Assembly (NCBI RefSeq): GCF_009870125.1 | Contig: NC_046681.1 | Location: 7,701,001-7,765,000 of the forward strand | Direction of reading: 5' to 3' | DNA length: 64,000 bases | Source: Drosophila pseudoobscura | Taxonomy: Eukaryota; Arthropoda; Insecta; Diptera; Drosophilidae | Part shown: positions 1 through 10,696 of the stretch, in pieces | Layout of the letters: every line of letters starts with the position of its first letter | Numbering within the stretch: the stretch's first letter is position 1 | Program-made: the position numbers and the translations under genes | The notes under the pieces: model-generated | The model's database searches: none | Told to the model about the DNA's origin: nothing | The model's input: only the letters and a program-made list of their open reading frames with translations

Positions 1-1180
1 TAGTGGGGGGGCGGGGGGGAACCCAAGGGAAAATACAAGGAAATGTGTGTTCTCCAAGGAATTTTTTAAAGCTTCCCGGAGCCCCGCTAGAGAGTCCCTA
101 GCTCCCAAAGAATTGTATACAAAAAATGCTTGAAAAAAACCCAAAATCTCTGGGATATATTCCGGCAAAAAAGGGTTTCTCCCGCTAGATTGGTCCTTGC
201 ATTGTACACTATTGGCCACAGCAAATATGGGTTATAGTGGGCTATATCTAGGCTATATCAGGGATCTATTTCCAAGGGGGTTCCTCCATAGAACTCGTGA
301 GGCTCCCCAGCAAAAAAAGACCGCAACAGTCGTGGATAAATAAATAAAAATTGACAAATTTATGGCCCAGACACAGACAGGACAGGGGCTTTCGGGGACT
401 ACGACTGCCGGGGGGCTGCCAAGGAACAGCAAATCAGAGGGAAATTCTATTCATAATATTGCGGCAGTCGCAACTTTGGGAATATTTCAGTTTTCCCTGC
501 AGCTGTGTGACCCGCAATGTGACGCAAAAATGTGTCACGTTTCAATGCCTGCCCACGCGGTTTTAACGCAATTAGCCACAACAAATTACCATCATCAACT
601 GCAGCAACATAATCACCATCATCATCACCATCATCATGCTCTTCATGAGCATCCTCATCATCAGCCGCTGGTCGTGCAACTGGCACGTGAAACATGCGAC
701 TTTGGTTACACGGAATGTCCGTCCCTCCGTCCCTCCGTCCGTCCCTCCGTCGGACCGGCAGAAGTCCGTTAACCTGGCCACGGTCCATGGTCGGTCCAGG
801 CCGGGCTCGGAGAGGTATGTTATGTGTGCGTAGAGCATTTGTGGCACAATGAACTGACAAGTGTAATTATGTTGTTGCGTGGGGCGGGCCGGGGAGGGGG
901 AGAGGCGGGGCGGGTCCTGCCCAACCGCCGATTGTAGGCTCACGTACATGTGCGAGAATGCGAGTGGAAAGGCACTGCGAGGGCCGAAGAAGTTCTCCTC
1001 TGAATTCCCCAGCATCTCTGGAGGCCGTTGTGCTCCTACATTCTGCCGCCCAAGAACCCCTCGAAATGTATTACCAGAGGCCGTGGAAACGTGGAAATCC
1101 TTTAAATTATGTGTTTTAGATGTGTTTTTGGGCAGGAAATGTGGATCTTCAAGGGGAATAAAGCATCGCCTGAAATATCG
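1..1180. other. Intergenic sequence, no gene seen
   Basis: I see no gene here. Overlapping ORFs on both strands come from simple repeats: CAT/CAC triplets at about 588-660 encode a histidine run, and CCGT-type repeats lie at about 719-760. Neither strand shows a sustained reading frame with splice signals. The sequence resembles ordinary Drosophila intergenic or intronic DNA. Confidence 0.6.
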
Positions 1181-1199
1181 TCAGGGATATTTAAATAAT

Positions 1200-2336
1200 A
1201 TACAAAAAATATATACAATTTGTAACACATTTCTCGTTTAAAATATTTTACAAAATAATGCAATAAAGTCAATTAAACAGTTTTCTAGCTTGAATTATTT
1301 TTTATAAAAATATTTTGAATAAAAAATGTTACTAATAAATTCAGTTTTATTTTTATAAAATTTAACTAATAATAAATAATAATAATAATTGTAGCATCCT
1401 AAAATTTTAGTGAAACTTTTACATAGACTATATACGGATAGAATCGATGCTGACTCGGAAATGTACTTGGACCATTCTTTGACGCTGATTTAGTTTTGGG
1501 ATGTGGAGTAGGACTACTGGGGATACCACGATAAAAAAACGCGATTAGAACTCTACCTCTATGGTGATGTGGAAAAGAGTTTATTAGACTTCCAAGCATA
1601 ACCATATAAATAAAAAACTATTTTGTTTTTCATTATTAGTTAAAGGTTATAAAAAATTTTATAAATTTAATAATAAGTTTATTAATAGTTTAGTAAATTA
1701 ATTAATTTATTAAATTTAACTAATACTAAATAATTTATAGTATTAGTTAAATTTAATAATAATATTAATTTAATAATAAATTTTATAAAAAAATAATTTA
1801 ATAAATAATTTTATTTAAATTTTAACTAATACTAAATAATTCATAGTATTAAAAAATTTATAGTATTAGTTACATATTTTTATTCAAATAAAATTTAATT
1901 TATTAAGTAAAACTTTAAATTCAAAATATTTTTATTTTTAGTATGTATTATTAGTGTAACCGCGACTCCTGCACTAATTTAGTGCTCAATACTCTTTAAT
2001 ATTGCTATTTCTAAATTTCTTTAATTAATAATTAATATTAATTACTGCGAATATTATAAATATTTTTAAAATAAATATATATTCATACAAAAAATTCAAA
2101 TAAATTCTTCAATAAATCAAATTAACAATACAATTTTTAAGCCAAAATAAAAAATGAAAATTTTCATAAAAATTATTAATAAAAAATTTTTTTTTGCACA
2201 AATTAAAAAATAATAAAATTATAAATTATTTATAGGATAAAATTATTTTTCTTTTCAAAATTGCAATGGAAAAGCTCTTAAAACAGTAGTAAACTGAAAA
2301 GTTATGGCTGTGCCAATACTGAAGGCCGGCACTGTA
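1200..2336 (+). mobile_element. Tc1-like miniature transposon copy, AT-rich interior
   Basis: The right end at 2334 carries the terminal motif shared by seven loci in this window (on this strand, GGCCGGCACTG followed by TA at 2335-2336). Just inside is the family's subterminal stretch (TTTTTCTTTTCAAAATTGCAATGGAAAAGCTCTTAAAACAG and so on, about 2246-2310). A piece like the family's internal repeat (GCAATAAAGTCA) occurs at 1260, so the element may reach back to about 1200. The interior (1320-2230) is very AT-rich, low in complexity and partly tandemly repeated. No transposase is present, so it would be non-autonomous. The left boundary is not defined. Confidence 0.55.
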
Positions 2337-3084
2337 CATATAAGTAAGAAGGCTGTGCTGTCGGTACACTCGCGTCCCCCATCCCGATGGCGAGAGAGCA
2401 GAGAGCAGATCTGTAGAGCGCGAGAGCGGTCGTAAAAGAGAGCCGTCAAGCGCCCGAGAGAGGACTTTCAATTATTAAGTTATTAGTCGTCGTGCGAATA
2501 AGTTGTCTCATCAAAGAGTTATTCAACATTCATTACAAAACCTACACTACATACTCATATCAATAAACGCTAATATAATTAACATTCCTACATATATGTG
2601 TATTTTATATGTTTCAAAATATCTAGAGGTTCGATTCAGAACAGCCACAGCTGCCTCTGAAGTCTCTAATCTTCATACTCTGCTTCAGGGCCACTCAGAG
2701 CCCAAGGTTCCGCCAAATGGTCTGTACAGCCCCAACATCTCTCCAAAGGTTGCCCATTCGTGGCTTCCCCTTCCTATTAGGAGGTTTAGTGGGTGGCAAT
2801 CGGCGCTAAATCTTTAGTGAATCACCAACCACTGGGTACAACGGTAGATTAGTCCACCTGCCAAAAGTTGGAGCCCAGTCGGAGTCATTTGTGGGGTTCT
2901 TTATTGATATGGCAGCACGAGAGACTACTAATTATGTACAGTGGATTCACTTAAAGGCCTCACTGCGAACAGGAAGTATTCTACATATAAAGAAATCAAG
3001 AAAATGGCACAATTCGCTTCATTATTCAATGGGGAAAGTACATAAATGGAGGATGGAGACCAAACCAAATCACGAAAATTACTT
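2337..3084. other. Unassigned sequence, possibly an old retroelement fragment
   Basis: Immediately right of the miniature transposon is a GAGA-rich block (2385-2465) followed by complex sequence with short ORFs but no clear protein family. The GAGA-rich, pyrimidine-rich texture resembles some Drosophila LTR sequences, but I cannot name an element and see no long ORF or paired LTR. No cellular gene is evident. Confidence 0.3.
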
Positions 3085-3089
3085 ATGCA

Positions 3090-3250
3090 AGGGCAAGGGG
3101 TATACCCTTGAAGGGGTTGTGGTGGGTGTAACACCCAGAAGGAAGCATTTCCGACCCTATAAAGTATATATATTCATGATCAGCATCCATCCCAAAGTCG
3201 ATAGAGCCATGTCTATCTGCCCGCCCGTCCCTCCCTTTGGTTTCAACCGG
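3090..3250 (+). mobile_element. DINE-1/INE-1-like repeat fragment
   Basis: The segment contains the recognisable core of the abundant Drosophila DINE-1 (INE-1) repeat: a CAGAAGGAAGCATTTCCGACC-like stretch, then TATAAAGTATATATATTC, TGATCAGCATC, a CGATAGAGCCATGTCT-like block and a pyrimidine-rich CTGCCCGCCCGTCC tail. DINE-1 is a short non-autonomous, Helitron-related element. This copy is partial and mutated and carries no coding capacity. Recognition is from memory of the consensus. Confidence 0.75.
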
Positions 3251-5925
3251 TCTTTGTCTTTGCTTACACCGAACAAAACCAACAAAACTCTGCCATTATA
3301 TCTGGAGTAGGTGGCACATACCACATACCTACCTACTTCCCTTCCTCATGCAGTGAGCACCGCCTGGAAACAGCCAGAATATTTGTCAAGAGACCAGGAA
3401 TATCTTATTTTAAGTCACTTACTTGCCCGATTACTTAGATACCAAGCAAAAGAAATTCAAAATGTTCTTTGATTGAAATATAATATTTGATTTGGTTTTC
3501 CATTCTTTTTGCTTTTTCCATTTTCCATTTTCCAATTTTCATAGATTCTATTTAAAGTTTAACCGCAGAGACATGCCTTGACTTGAGATTCAATTGATTA
3601 TTTCAATAAAAGTCAAGATATTTATTTGGCAAATCATTTGGCAAAAATCAAGCCAAGCCAAGAGAATAGTTTGTGGTTAAAAGAATGCCATTTTTAGTGT
3701 CTAAAAGAACAAAACAATATTTTGACATGGAATTTCCCTCTCTGTGCGCCGGCCACGCCCTCTAGAGGGGCAACAAAGAGGGGCACTTTAAGTGAAACTA
3801 AACAGCCATGCAAGTGACGTTGTCGGATTGCGGTGGCAAGGGGGGGGGGGGGCTTGTGTCCTGGGCATCCTGGGCATCCTGGCCACGGCTGGGTAATACA
3901 AATTAAAATTAATGATGCCATGGGCAGGGGCCTGCTCGCATAAAAACTACTTTACATGCGGCAACACGAAGAAGATCCCTCTGTGATGTTGCAAGGGCTA
4001 AGCTGTCCCACCTGGGCGCCAGTAGAGGAGTGGACAGGGCAGGGGGGCAGGACAGGGACTGGGGGGGGGATGCCGGTCACCTAATTTAATGCTAAAATTG
4101 CCATCTCGTTGTCTCTGCTGCTTCGCCATGGTGCGCCCTGGTGTTGGAGTTTATTTTTCTTGGTCTTTGAAATAATATTGCATACGCCAAGGCGCCACTG
4201 GCTAAATGTTTGCGGGGCGGAAAAGGGGTGTAAAACACACACACACACACACACACACAAGAACAGAGCAGGAAAGGCCTGGCTAAAATATGTTTATGTA
4301 GGGGGCGGTGGGCGGTGGGCGGTGGGTAAACCACTTCAATTTATTCTCTGACCAACATATGGCCAAAGCCCGGGTCCTTGCTGTGCATTCGGGGTATATT
4401 GGACAGGTGAAACAAGCCTGAATAAATAATAGAGTTTCGCTTTTATATGCACAAAAATGGGATTACTAGTTTATGGTTTAATGCTTGTTTGACATTTGCA
4501 ACACATTCACGGATGACACTTTAGTTGGCCCAATTAAATATAGTAAATATTTAATTTATATAAATTAGACGACGGGCTTAAATGGCGCTTTCAGAGGCAA
4601 TTATGGCCAGCGGAAGTGCGTTGGAGAATGGAGCGAGAGCTCAGGATTATGAGCAGGATATCCACCTTATTCTAAACCGATTACCTAATGGAGAAAGTAT
4701 CTAATTGAGTTCGAAGGACTGGCTTTAAGGCATCTCCTGGCCACTTCCATTGGTCTTTTGGTTTTAGGGGGTTAAAACCCCGTCGAATCCTTTCGTTTTC
4801 CGGCTTAACTGGCAAACGGGGACCAGAACAAGTTAAAAAGTAAACACCCCCGCCCCGCCTCCAGGAGCCATTTAGCACGGACATGGGGCTGCAACATTGT
4901 TTCCGGTTTGTTGTTGCCATTTTTGGATTTTGTTTGGTTTCGGTTTTGCTTTCGGTTTCGGGGTTTTTTATTAACACAAAAAGGTGTCCGTGTCCGCTCT
5001 GGAAAGCGTTTTAGTGCCGTTTCACTGTTGATTATTGTTTTCGAAGCAAGCATTTTCTTTTCATCAGCATTTCAATTAGGTTTCGAAAGCGTGGACGTGG
5101 CCGCAAAAACCTTTTACACCCCCCTAATGACCAATGACCGCCTTGGCAGCTGCTTTGGCACTGCGACAAAGTAAATTAATCCATTAGAGTGGGCGGCGGG
5201 GAAGTTTGGCTTCCGCTTTTCACTGGTTTTTAATTTTTTTATTTTTCTTTTTTCAGCCTGACGTGACTTGGCTTCACTGCAGTGCCCTGGCAGGAGGTGG
5301 CGGGGGGCGGGAGGCAGGGGGGGCAAGTCCATCTTCAACAGCTTACACTTCAATTAAGTTTTCTCTCCTTCGGCCATTTGCCGCAGAGCTGACTTCTTCG
5401 CCTGCAATTTGGCAGCAATTATTGAAGCTTTGCCAATGGCAAGAGTCAGGTCAGAGAGTGCTCCAGGAAGGCAACAAAAAGGAAGGACCGGAGCGGAGCG
5501 GAGAGTACAGTTAGAGAGCCATCTCACACAATATAAATAAATTGCAGGCGAGGCCAAACGAGGACATGGGAATTTTTGCACTTGCCGAGGCCACACGTGG
5601 CAAGGCATAAAAAGACAGGTGGGGGCGGGTCGGTGTACATATTAATATTCCCATAATTATTGCTGTATGGCATGAAAGAACCCATACTCGTACATATTTA
5701 ACCATTGGCAGTGGTTTGGGGTCAAGCCAACTCCCCGGGCGGCTAACAATTCGAGGCTAATTTCGTTTGCCAAACGTGAAATAAATATTCAACGTCTTGC
5801 ATATTAAATACGCAGACACAGTGGTTCATAGAATATACATATTCCTATGTTTAATACATATTTATGGGAATATTTAATATTTAATGTTTAGTAAATGCCA
5901 CACCTCTTGGATTCTAGGTTTGACG
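3251..5925. other. Intergenic sequence with simple repeats
   Basis: No gene is supported. The stretch includes a G run (3840-3852), a CA dinucleotide array (about 4236-4259) and GGGCGGT repeats at 4300-4325. A CTCTAGAGGGCGTGGCC-like motif, read on the minus strand near 3755-3775, resembles a CTCF core but is unsupported by context. ORFs are short and present on both strands. Confidence 0.55.
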
Positions 5926-5929
5926 ACAT

Positions 5930-6300
5930 GTCGCGACGCGTCGCTAGCTTTTGCCGATCGTTGCTCACCCGAACCGCCAGCCTCCTTCGTGTTTTTGGTG
6001 CAGCCGAAGTGACGCTTTGCCGTCTCTCTGTCGTTTTTAATCTCGTCGCCGGCCCACTGTCGTTCGTACTCTGCCGATCGTTTCTCCCGCAACCACACCA
6101 GGCCGAACCGCCAGCCTCTTCGTGTTTCTGGCGCAGGCGGAGCCACGCTTTGCCATCTCTCTGTCGTTCGTACTCTGCCGATCGTTTCTCCCGCAACCAC
6201 ACAAGGCCGAACCGCCAGCCTCCTTCGTGTTTCTGGCGCAGCCGAAGTGACGCTTTGCCGTCTCTCTGTTATTTTTAATCTCTTCGCCGGCTCTCTGTCG
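5930..6300 (+). repeat. Diverged tandem repeat, about three units of 104-134 bp
   Basis: A unit beginning ACCGCCAGCCTC(C)TTCGTGT recurs at 5973, 6107 and 6211. Each unit continues through GCAGCCGAAGTGACGCTTTGCC-like sequence and TCTCTCTGTC. Units 1 and 3 carry an extra segment (TTTTTAATCTC.TCGCCGGC) that unit 2 lacks, which explains the spacings of 134 and 104 bp. CGATCGTTTCTCCCGCAACC blocks sit between units. Open frames on both strands are a by-product of the repeat. It may be part of an LTR or regulatory element; I do not recognise it. Confidence 0.75.
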
Positions 6301-6430
6301 GCTACGTTGAACTTTTATTTATTGATGCTCTTCTTCGCCAAGAGATGGCATCATCGCTGCTCTTCGTTTTCACTCGTCGTTCTCTAGGATCATAGTTGTT
6401 GCTTGGGTTTGGCGTACAGCAACACACATA

Positions 6431-6560
6431 CAGTGCCGGACTTAAGTGTTCGCACAGCAATAACAATTCATTTAACTGCTGTTTTAAGAGCTTTTCCATT
6501 TATACATAATTCAATAAATGACTTTGATCCAATAAAAGAAATAATATAATTACAAATTCA
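6431..6560 (-). mobile_element. Tc1-like miniature transposon copy (end fragment)
   Basis: Starting right after a TA dinucleotide (6429-6430) is CAGTGCCGGACTTAAGTGTT, the family's terminal motif in the opposite orientation to the copy at 2334. It is followed by GCACAGC and the shared GCTGTTTTAAGAGCTTTTCCATT stretch. The TA flank and CAGTG start are typical of Tc1/mariner ends. The far end is not resolved, and no transposase is present. Confidence 0.6.
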
Positions 6561-8440
6561 ATTTAAATACTCAAAAAGAGATAGTTTTTTATTTTATTTG
6601 TATTATTGAAACTTCAAATGAGAGAATTTTAAGGGCATTAATATAAAAGAAAAATATTTAAAAAAACCACAAAACCCATCAACTTTATTTCCGCTTCTAA
6701 TAACTGAATTTTTCCTTATCAATGTGGATTTTTCCTATGGAATATATAGGACTTTCAAAATTCCAATAAGTATTGTTTTAAAGCGATGCGACTTTTGATA
6801 GACAGATAGAAAAAATACACCTAAATTCCACAATATCTCCTACGAGGCCACTCAAAATTTCACTTAACCGCTCATCAACCTTCGACCACTGTGCATAGAG
6901 AGGGTATTATGTGTATGTACGAGTACATATGCATAAATAATACAAAATATAAATATGACCCGAGCTGCGACCGTGTTGACAGCACGAAAGAACAAGACAA
7001 CGGTATGTATGCCCTCCCTCTCTCTCTCATGAGAGACGAGTGTGTGTGGCACATTATGCAAATTATTTGCACGAGTTTTCAATTTTGGTAAAATGCTTTG
7101 GGGCATTATTAAGCCAAGAAGCGGAGTAGCAGCACAAAGACGCTGCAGAGGGATGGGTAGAAATATGATTAAAGTCGTATTTTGGGGCACTGAAAAAGGG
7201 GCAAATCCTCCAGAGAGAGAGAGGGAGGGAGACTCGTGTCATCTCTGGCCAAGGACCGACTCCAAACAAAGCCAAATTGAGTTATGCCCAAGGGGACTTC
7301 ATGTGTGCCCTGTTGTCACACAGTTATGGAAATAAGCCGAGTCCAGATGGCCAGCAAACTGAGATTAGGAGGAGTCCTCTATCATATATCAGCTCTATCC
7401 GGGATTGCTTTAATAACAACGCTGCCGCTCCCTGGGAAGCCCCTCTCTGGAGTTTTAAGTAAACACAGCAGAACCCGAAATTCCACAGGCAACAACTTAT
7501 TCACTTCTTGTTTTCCTCCACAAAATGGCCGCGGAAAATAAACTGCGGGCAAAGGATACGGATGCGGATGCGGATGATTCCGGCTGGTGTGTTTTTTCCA
7601 GTCTGGCCAGACTTCTGCCTTCTCGGCAGCCAAATGAGCTCCTGATAGCAAACTGAAAAATTCCCTTTATGCTGCTGGATCCCTGCCCCCGTCTACCGCA
7701 GAAATAACAAAATTTCGTGCGGCTTGCTGCAAGGATTTCCCAGCACCCGGCAAGGAGTTTGTGCGGTCGGTCATTACTGAAGAATTGCAAGCCAGAAAAT
7801 TTGTGGGCCGACAACTTTTAAGAGTTCAGAGTGAAGTTTAATAATGTGGCTAGGGCCAAGGACCTACCTACATATATTATATACATATATACAGAAATGT
7901 GTATGTATACCTTTTTACACCCGATACTAAAAAAAGGGCCTCAGCACAGTGGGCATCGCATTCCTTTTTTGATGGAATTCACAGCCACGATCTGGCATCC
8001 GGAAAGTACGGCCAATGATCGCTTTGGAAACCTCTAATAACTGCCAGACATGGCCCGCTCTTCTTGAGGATGTATCCCAGATTGGAATCGACTATGAAGC
8101 ACCTCCTACCACCCCCCGATTTGAGCCTTGCTCTCAGGAGCCGCGATTGCGAATATCGGAGTTTCCCAGCGCTTTGGGTGGAGGGGGAAGCTGCTTTGAT
8201 GGAGAGTATCAAACCCAAAGCTCAAGAGCAAAAACACATTTTAAATTTTGACACATGAAACAAAAATTATGCAAAAAAATAATTCTCTTACAATAATTAG
8301 AAAAAAGTAAGAAAAAAGTATAAATACTAAAGAACAACATAATTTATTCGTATATTTTCTCACTTACCGATAATTTTGTTCTGTTACATTCATTACCGCA
8401 CAGAAACCGCAAACGAAACGCAAAAATTTTAGTCATATTT
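6561..8440. other. Intergenic sequence, no gene seen
   Basis: The sequence is mixed AT-rich and complex. There are short GA-rich runs (about 7212-7230) and a piece near 7910-7930 reminiscent of the end of DINE-like repeats (CCGATACT). ORFs up to about 100 aa occur on both strands, but none shows a protein family signature or matching splice sites. Confidence 0.5.
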
Positions 8441-8446
8441 ATTTAA

Positions 8447-8520
8447 GGTGAGGCACTAGAGGGCGTAAGTCCACACGAAACAAGAGAAAGTCAGATCAAC
8501 ACTATTGGGCATGCCTCACC
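8447..8520. promoter_or_regulatory. 9-bp inverted repeat enclosing a CTCF-like motif
   Basis: GGTGAGGCA at 8447-8455 is perfectly complementary to TGCCTCACC at 8512-8520, giving a potential stem with a 56-nt loop. The left arm runs into GCACTAGAGGGCG (about 8453-8465), close to the CTCF core CCACTAGAGGGCG, which Drosophila CTCF shares with vertebrates. It lies just beyond the inverted copy of the promoter-like unit at 8694-9082, so an insulator or boundary role is possible. This is inferred from motif and position only. Confidence 0.4.
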
Positions 8521-8693
8521 CTATCATGAATTTCACTTGGAACGAGAACACTCATTTTTTTCTATTCCCTTCTTTACTGCATCCCACACCTGCGAGTGGG
8601 AGTGAGAAAGGGACAAAACTTGACGAATTTTCAAGCACGCACACACACACATGGCTGGAAGTCAGGTGATCACAACGAAAAAATAATTCACAC

Positions 8694-9082
8694 ATAAAAA
8701 AAAAGAAATTATGCAAAATAAATATGTTTAGCTACATACATATTTATTAAATATCTATAGACATATCACAAATTGCCGCACTTTTCCTTCGTCGAGCTGC
8801 ATTTTTGGCACCATTTTGACTCTTTTTATACCACACATTTTCTTGCACTAAAACACACTTTTTTCATAAATTCACTGCATCACCACACTAAACATCACTT
8901 CCCACGCCTTTACGACATTTTTCCCGATGGATTTTTCACCATTTTCCGAATTTTCACGGAATAAAACGCGGAGCTGACTTCCGAACGCGCGCTTTGACCA
9001 GGTGAAAAAATGAAAGTGAGAGCGATGCAAATGCGCTCATTCTTTGGTCTCCTGCTCTTCTTCTTCTATTTTCTCTCTCACA
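8694..9082 (-). repeat. Promoter-like repeat unit, copy A (inverted)
   Basis: Read on the minus strand, this copy contains in order: a GAGAGAG-rich lead; a CTCTCACTTTCATTTTTTCACC block; GGTCAAAGCGCGCG; TTCGGAAGTCAGCTCCGCG, with an initiator-like TCAG; then GGAAAATGGTGAAAAATCC; a TATAAAAAGAGTC stretch; and ATGCAGCTCGACGAAGGAAA with GTGCGGCAATTTGTGATAT. Copies B and C on the plus strand follow the same order. The layout (GAGA lead, initiator-like core, A-rich leader) resembles a Drosophila promoter plus 5' untranslated region, here pointing left. Confidence 0.75.
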
Positions 9083-9443
9083 AAAAAAGCAAAGACGCTC
9101 TTGACTCAGCTTCGAGTCATTGCACTGTTAAAAAATGAGAGAAGAGGAAGAGGAAACGCGATAAAAATATTGCCGGCTTGAGATCCACTAAACGAAGGTG
9201 CGATATTAAAATACATTATTAGCTGTTCGCCCCCTCCCCTTCAGGTCATCAAATTAATAAACCTTTTCTTTGCTGATGATCTCATCAATGCACAGGCCAT
9301 GTCACCCCACCCCACCCGTCTAGAGCAAAAGCTAAAGCAACTGCAAGCACACACGCAAACAATGCAAAAGCAAAAAGAGAGCGATGATGCTCTCACCTAT
9401 TACGTTTCCTTCACCTACGAGTGACCGAATGCTGTGTCAAATT

Positions 9444-9870
9444 TGAGTGGGAGAGAGAGCAACAAGAAAGAGGAGCAGAAGATCAAAGAACAAACGCATT
9501 TGCGCCGCTCTCACTTTCGTTTTTTCACCCGGTCAAAGCGCGCGTTCGGAAGTCAGCTCCGCGTTTAAATCCGAGAAAATGCGGAAAATGGTGAAAAATC
9601 CAGCGGGAAAAATGTGGTACATGTGTGTGAAGTGTAGCTTAGTGTAGTGGTGCAGTGATCCGACATAAATGTGCCAAAAAAGTGTCTTAATTCAAGAATA
9701 TTTGTGGAATAAAAGGCGGCGGCGCAATAAGAGGCAGAAGGAGGCAAAATAGCGGCAAAAATGCAGCTCAACGAAGGAAAAGTGCGGCAGTTTGTGATAT
9801 ATCTGTATATATTTGATATATAGGTAGATAAACATATATTTTTTTTTTCATAATTTCTTTTTTTTATGTG
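9444..9870 (+). repeat. Promoter-like repeat unit, copy B (direct)
   Basis: This is the plus-strand counterpart of copy A, with the same block order: GAGAGAG lead (9449-9460), TTTTTTCACCCGGTCAAAG, CGCGCGTTCGGAAGTCAGCT (about 9538-9557), GGAAAATGGTGAAAAATCC, and ATGCAGCTCAACGAAGGAAA near 9761 with GTGCGGCAGTTTGTGATAT. The short frame MQL(D/N)EGKVRQFV is kept in A and B. A and B are separated by about 360 bp and face away from each other, forming an imperfect inverted repeat. Confidence 0.75.
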
Positions 9871-9956
9871 CGAAAACCTAAAAGGTTATATTTTTCGGTT
9901 GTCTCCCTTTTTTCCGTTTCGTTTTTCGTTTTCGCGAAAGTAGCTGAAGAGAGAGC

Positions 9957-10322
9957 GCGTGAGAGAGCAAATAGGAAGAGGAGCAGGAGATCAAGGAATG
10001 AACGAATTTGCGTCGCTCTCTCTTTCATTTTTTCCGTCGGTCGAGGCGCGCTTTTGGAAGTCATCTCCGCGTTTCTATCCGTGAAAATCGGGAAAATGGT
10101 CAAAAATCCATCGGGAAAATATCGCGTAGGTGTGGGAAGTGTAGTGGTAAAGTGATCAGACATAAATGTGCAAAAAAGTGTTTTAATTCAAGAAAACTGG
10201 TGAATAAAGGGTGGGGGCGTAAAAAGAGTCAAAATGGCGCCAAAAAAGCTCAACGGCAATTTGTGATATGTCTATATATATTTTATATACATATATGCAG
10301 ATAAAAACTATTTTTTTTATGT
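9957..10322 (+). repeat. Promoter-like repeat unit, copy C (direct)
   Basis: This third copy is in direct orientation about 510 bp after B. It has the GAGAGAG lead, a CTCTCTCTTTCATTTTTTCC block, GGCGCGCTTTTGGAAGTCAT, GGGAAAATGGTCAAAAATCC, ACATAAATGTGCAAAAAAGTG, AAGAGTCAAAATGGCGCC and CAATTTGTGATAT. It is more diverged from A and B, and the initiator-like TCAGCT reads TCATCT. It lacks the ATGCAGCTC start seen in A and B. It continues directly into the leader-like sequence of the exon candidate that ends at 10696. Confidence 0.75.
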
Positions 10323-10329
10323 TAAAAAT

Positions 10330-10696
10330 CAAAAATTTGTTTTTATTCCGTTGGAAAATAGCGGAAAATGTTCGGTAATTTATATAAAAACCCGTGTGAT
10401 AAGTGGAGAAATTGTTTATAATGAAAATGTGCCAGAAAAGTCTGGTAAAAAGTTGGAAAAGTGGTGAAAACTATTGTGAAAAAGACGATGAAAAGTTCTA
10501 AATAAGGCATGAAAATGCAAGGCTATGTGTGTGGAGAGCCAAAGGCTTGGCAACAATTACGAAACAAATCGCAGCAAATGTGAAAATACCGCAAGAAAAC
10601 ATTTGAGCGCTTTTAAGCTTGAGTTTTTTCTGCCTCTCTTTCTGCGAGAGTTAGAGCGAAGCGGAATGGCCAAAAGTTTGCCGATTCAAATGAAAG
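10330..10696 (+). other. Candidate 5' exon of an unidentified gene
   Basis: Downstream of copy C the sequence has the texture of a Drosophila 5' leader, rich in GAAAA, GTGAAAA and AAGTG words. It ends with an ATG at 10666 in good context, an open stretch MAKSLPIQMK, and a GT donor (AAAG|GTGAGT) at 10697. If spliced there, the first coding exon would hold ten codons plus one base. I cannot identify the protein or find a convincing partner exon, so the gene may extend past the window or the exon may be non-coding. Orientation agrees with copies B and C acting as promoters. Confidence 0.35.

Noticed and set aside
362..1015. Histidine-rich plus frame and methionine-rich minus frames
   Set aside because: They are translations of a CAT/ATG triplet repeat and CCGT repeats, open on both strands.
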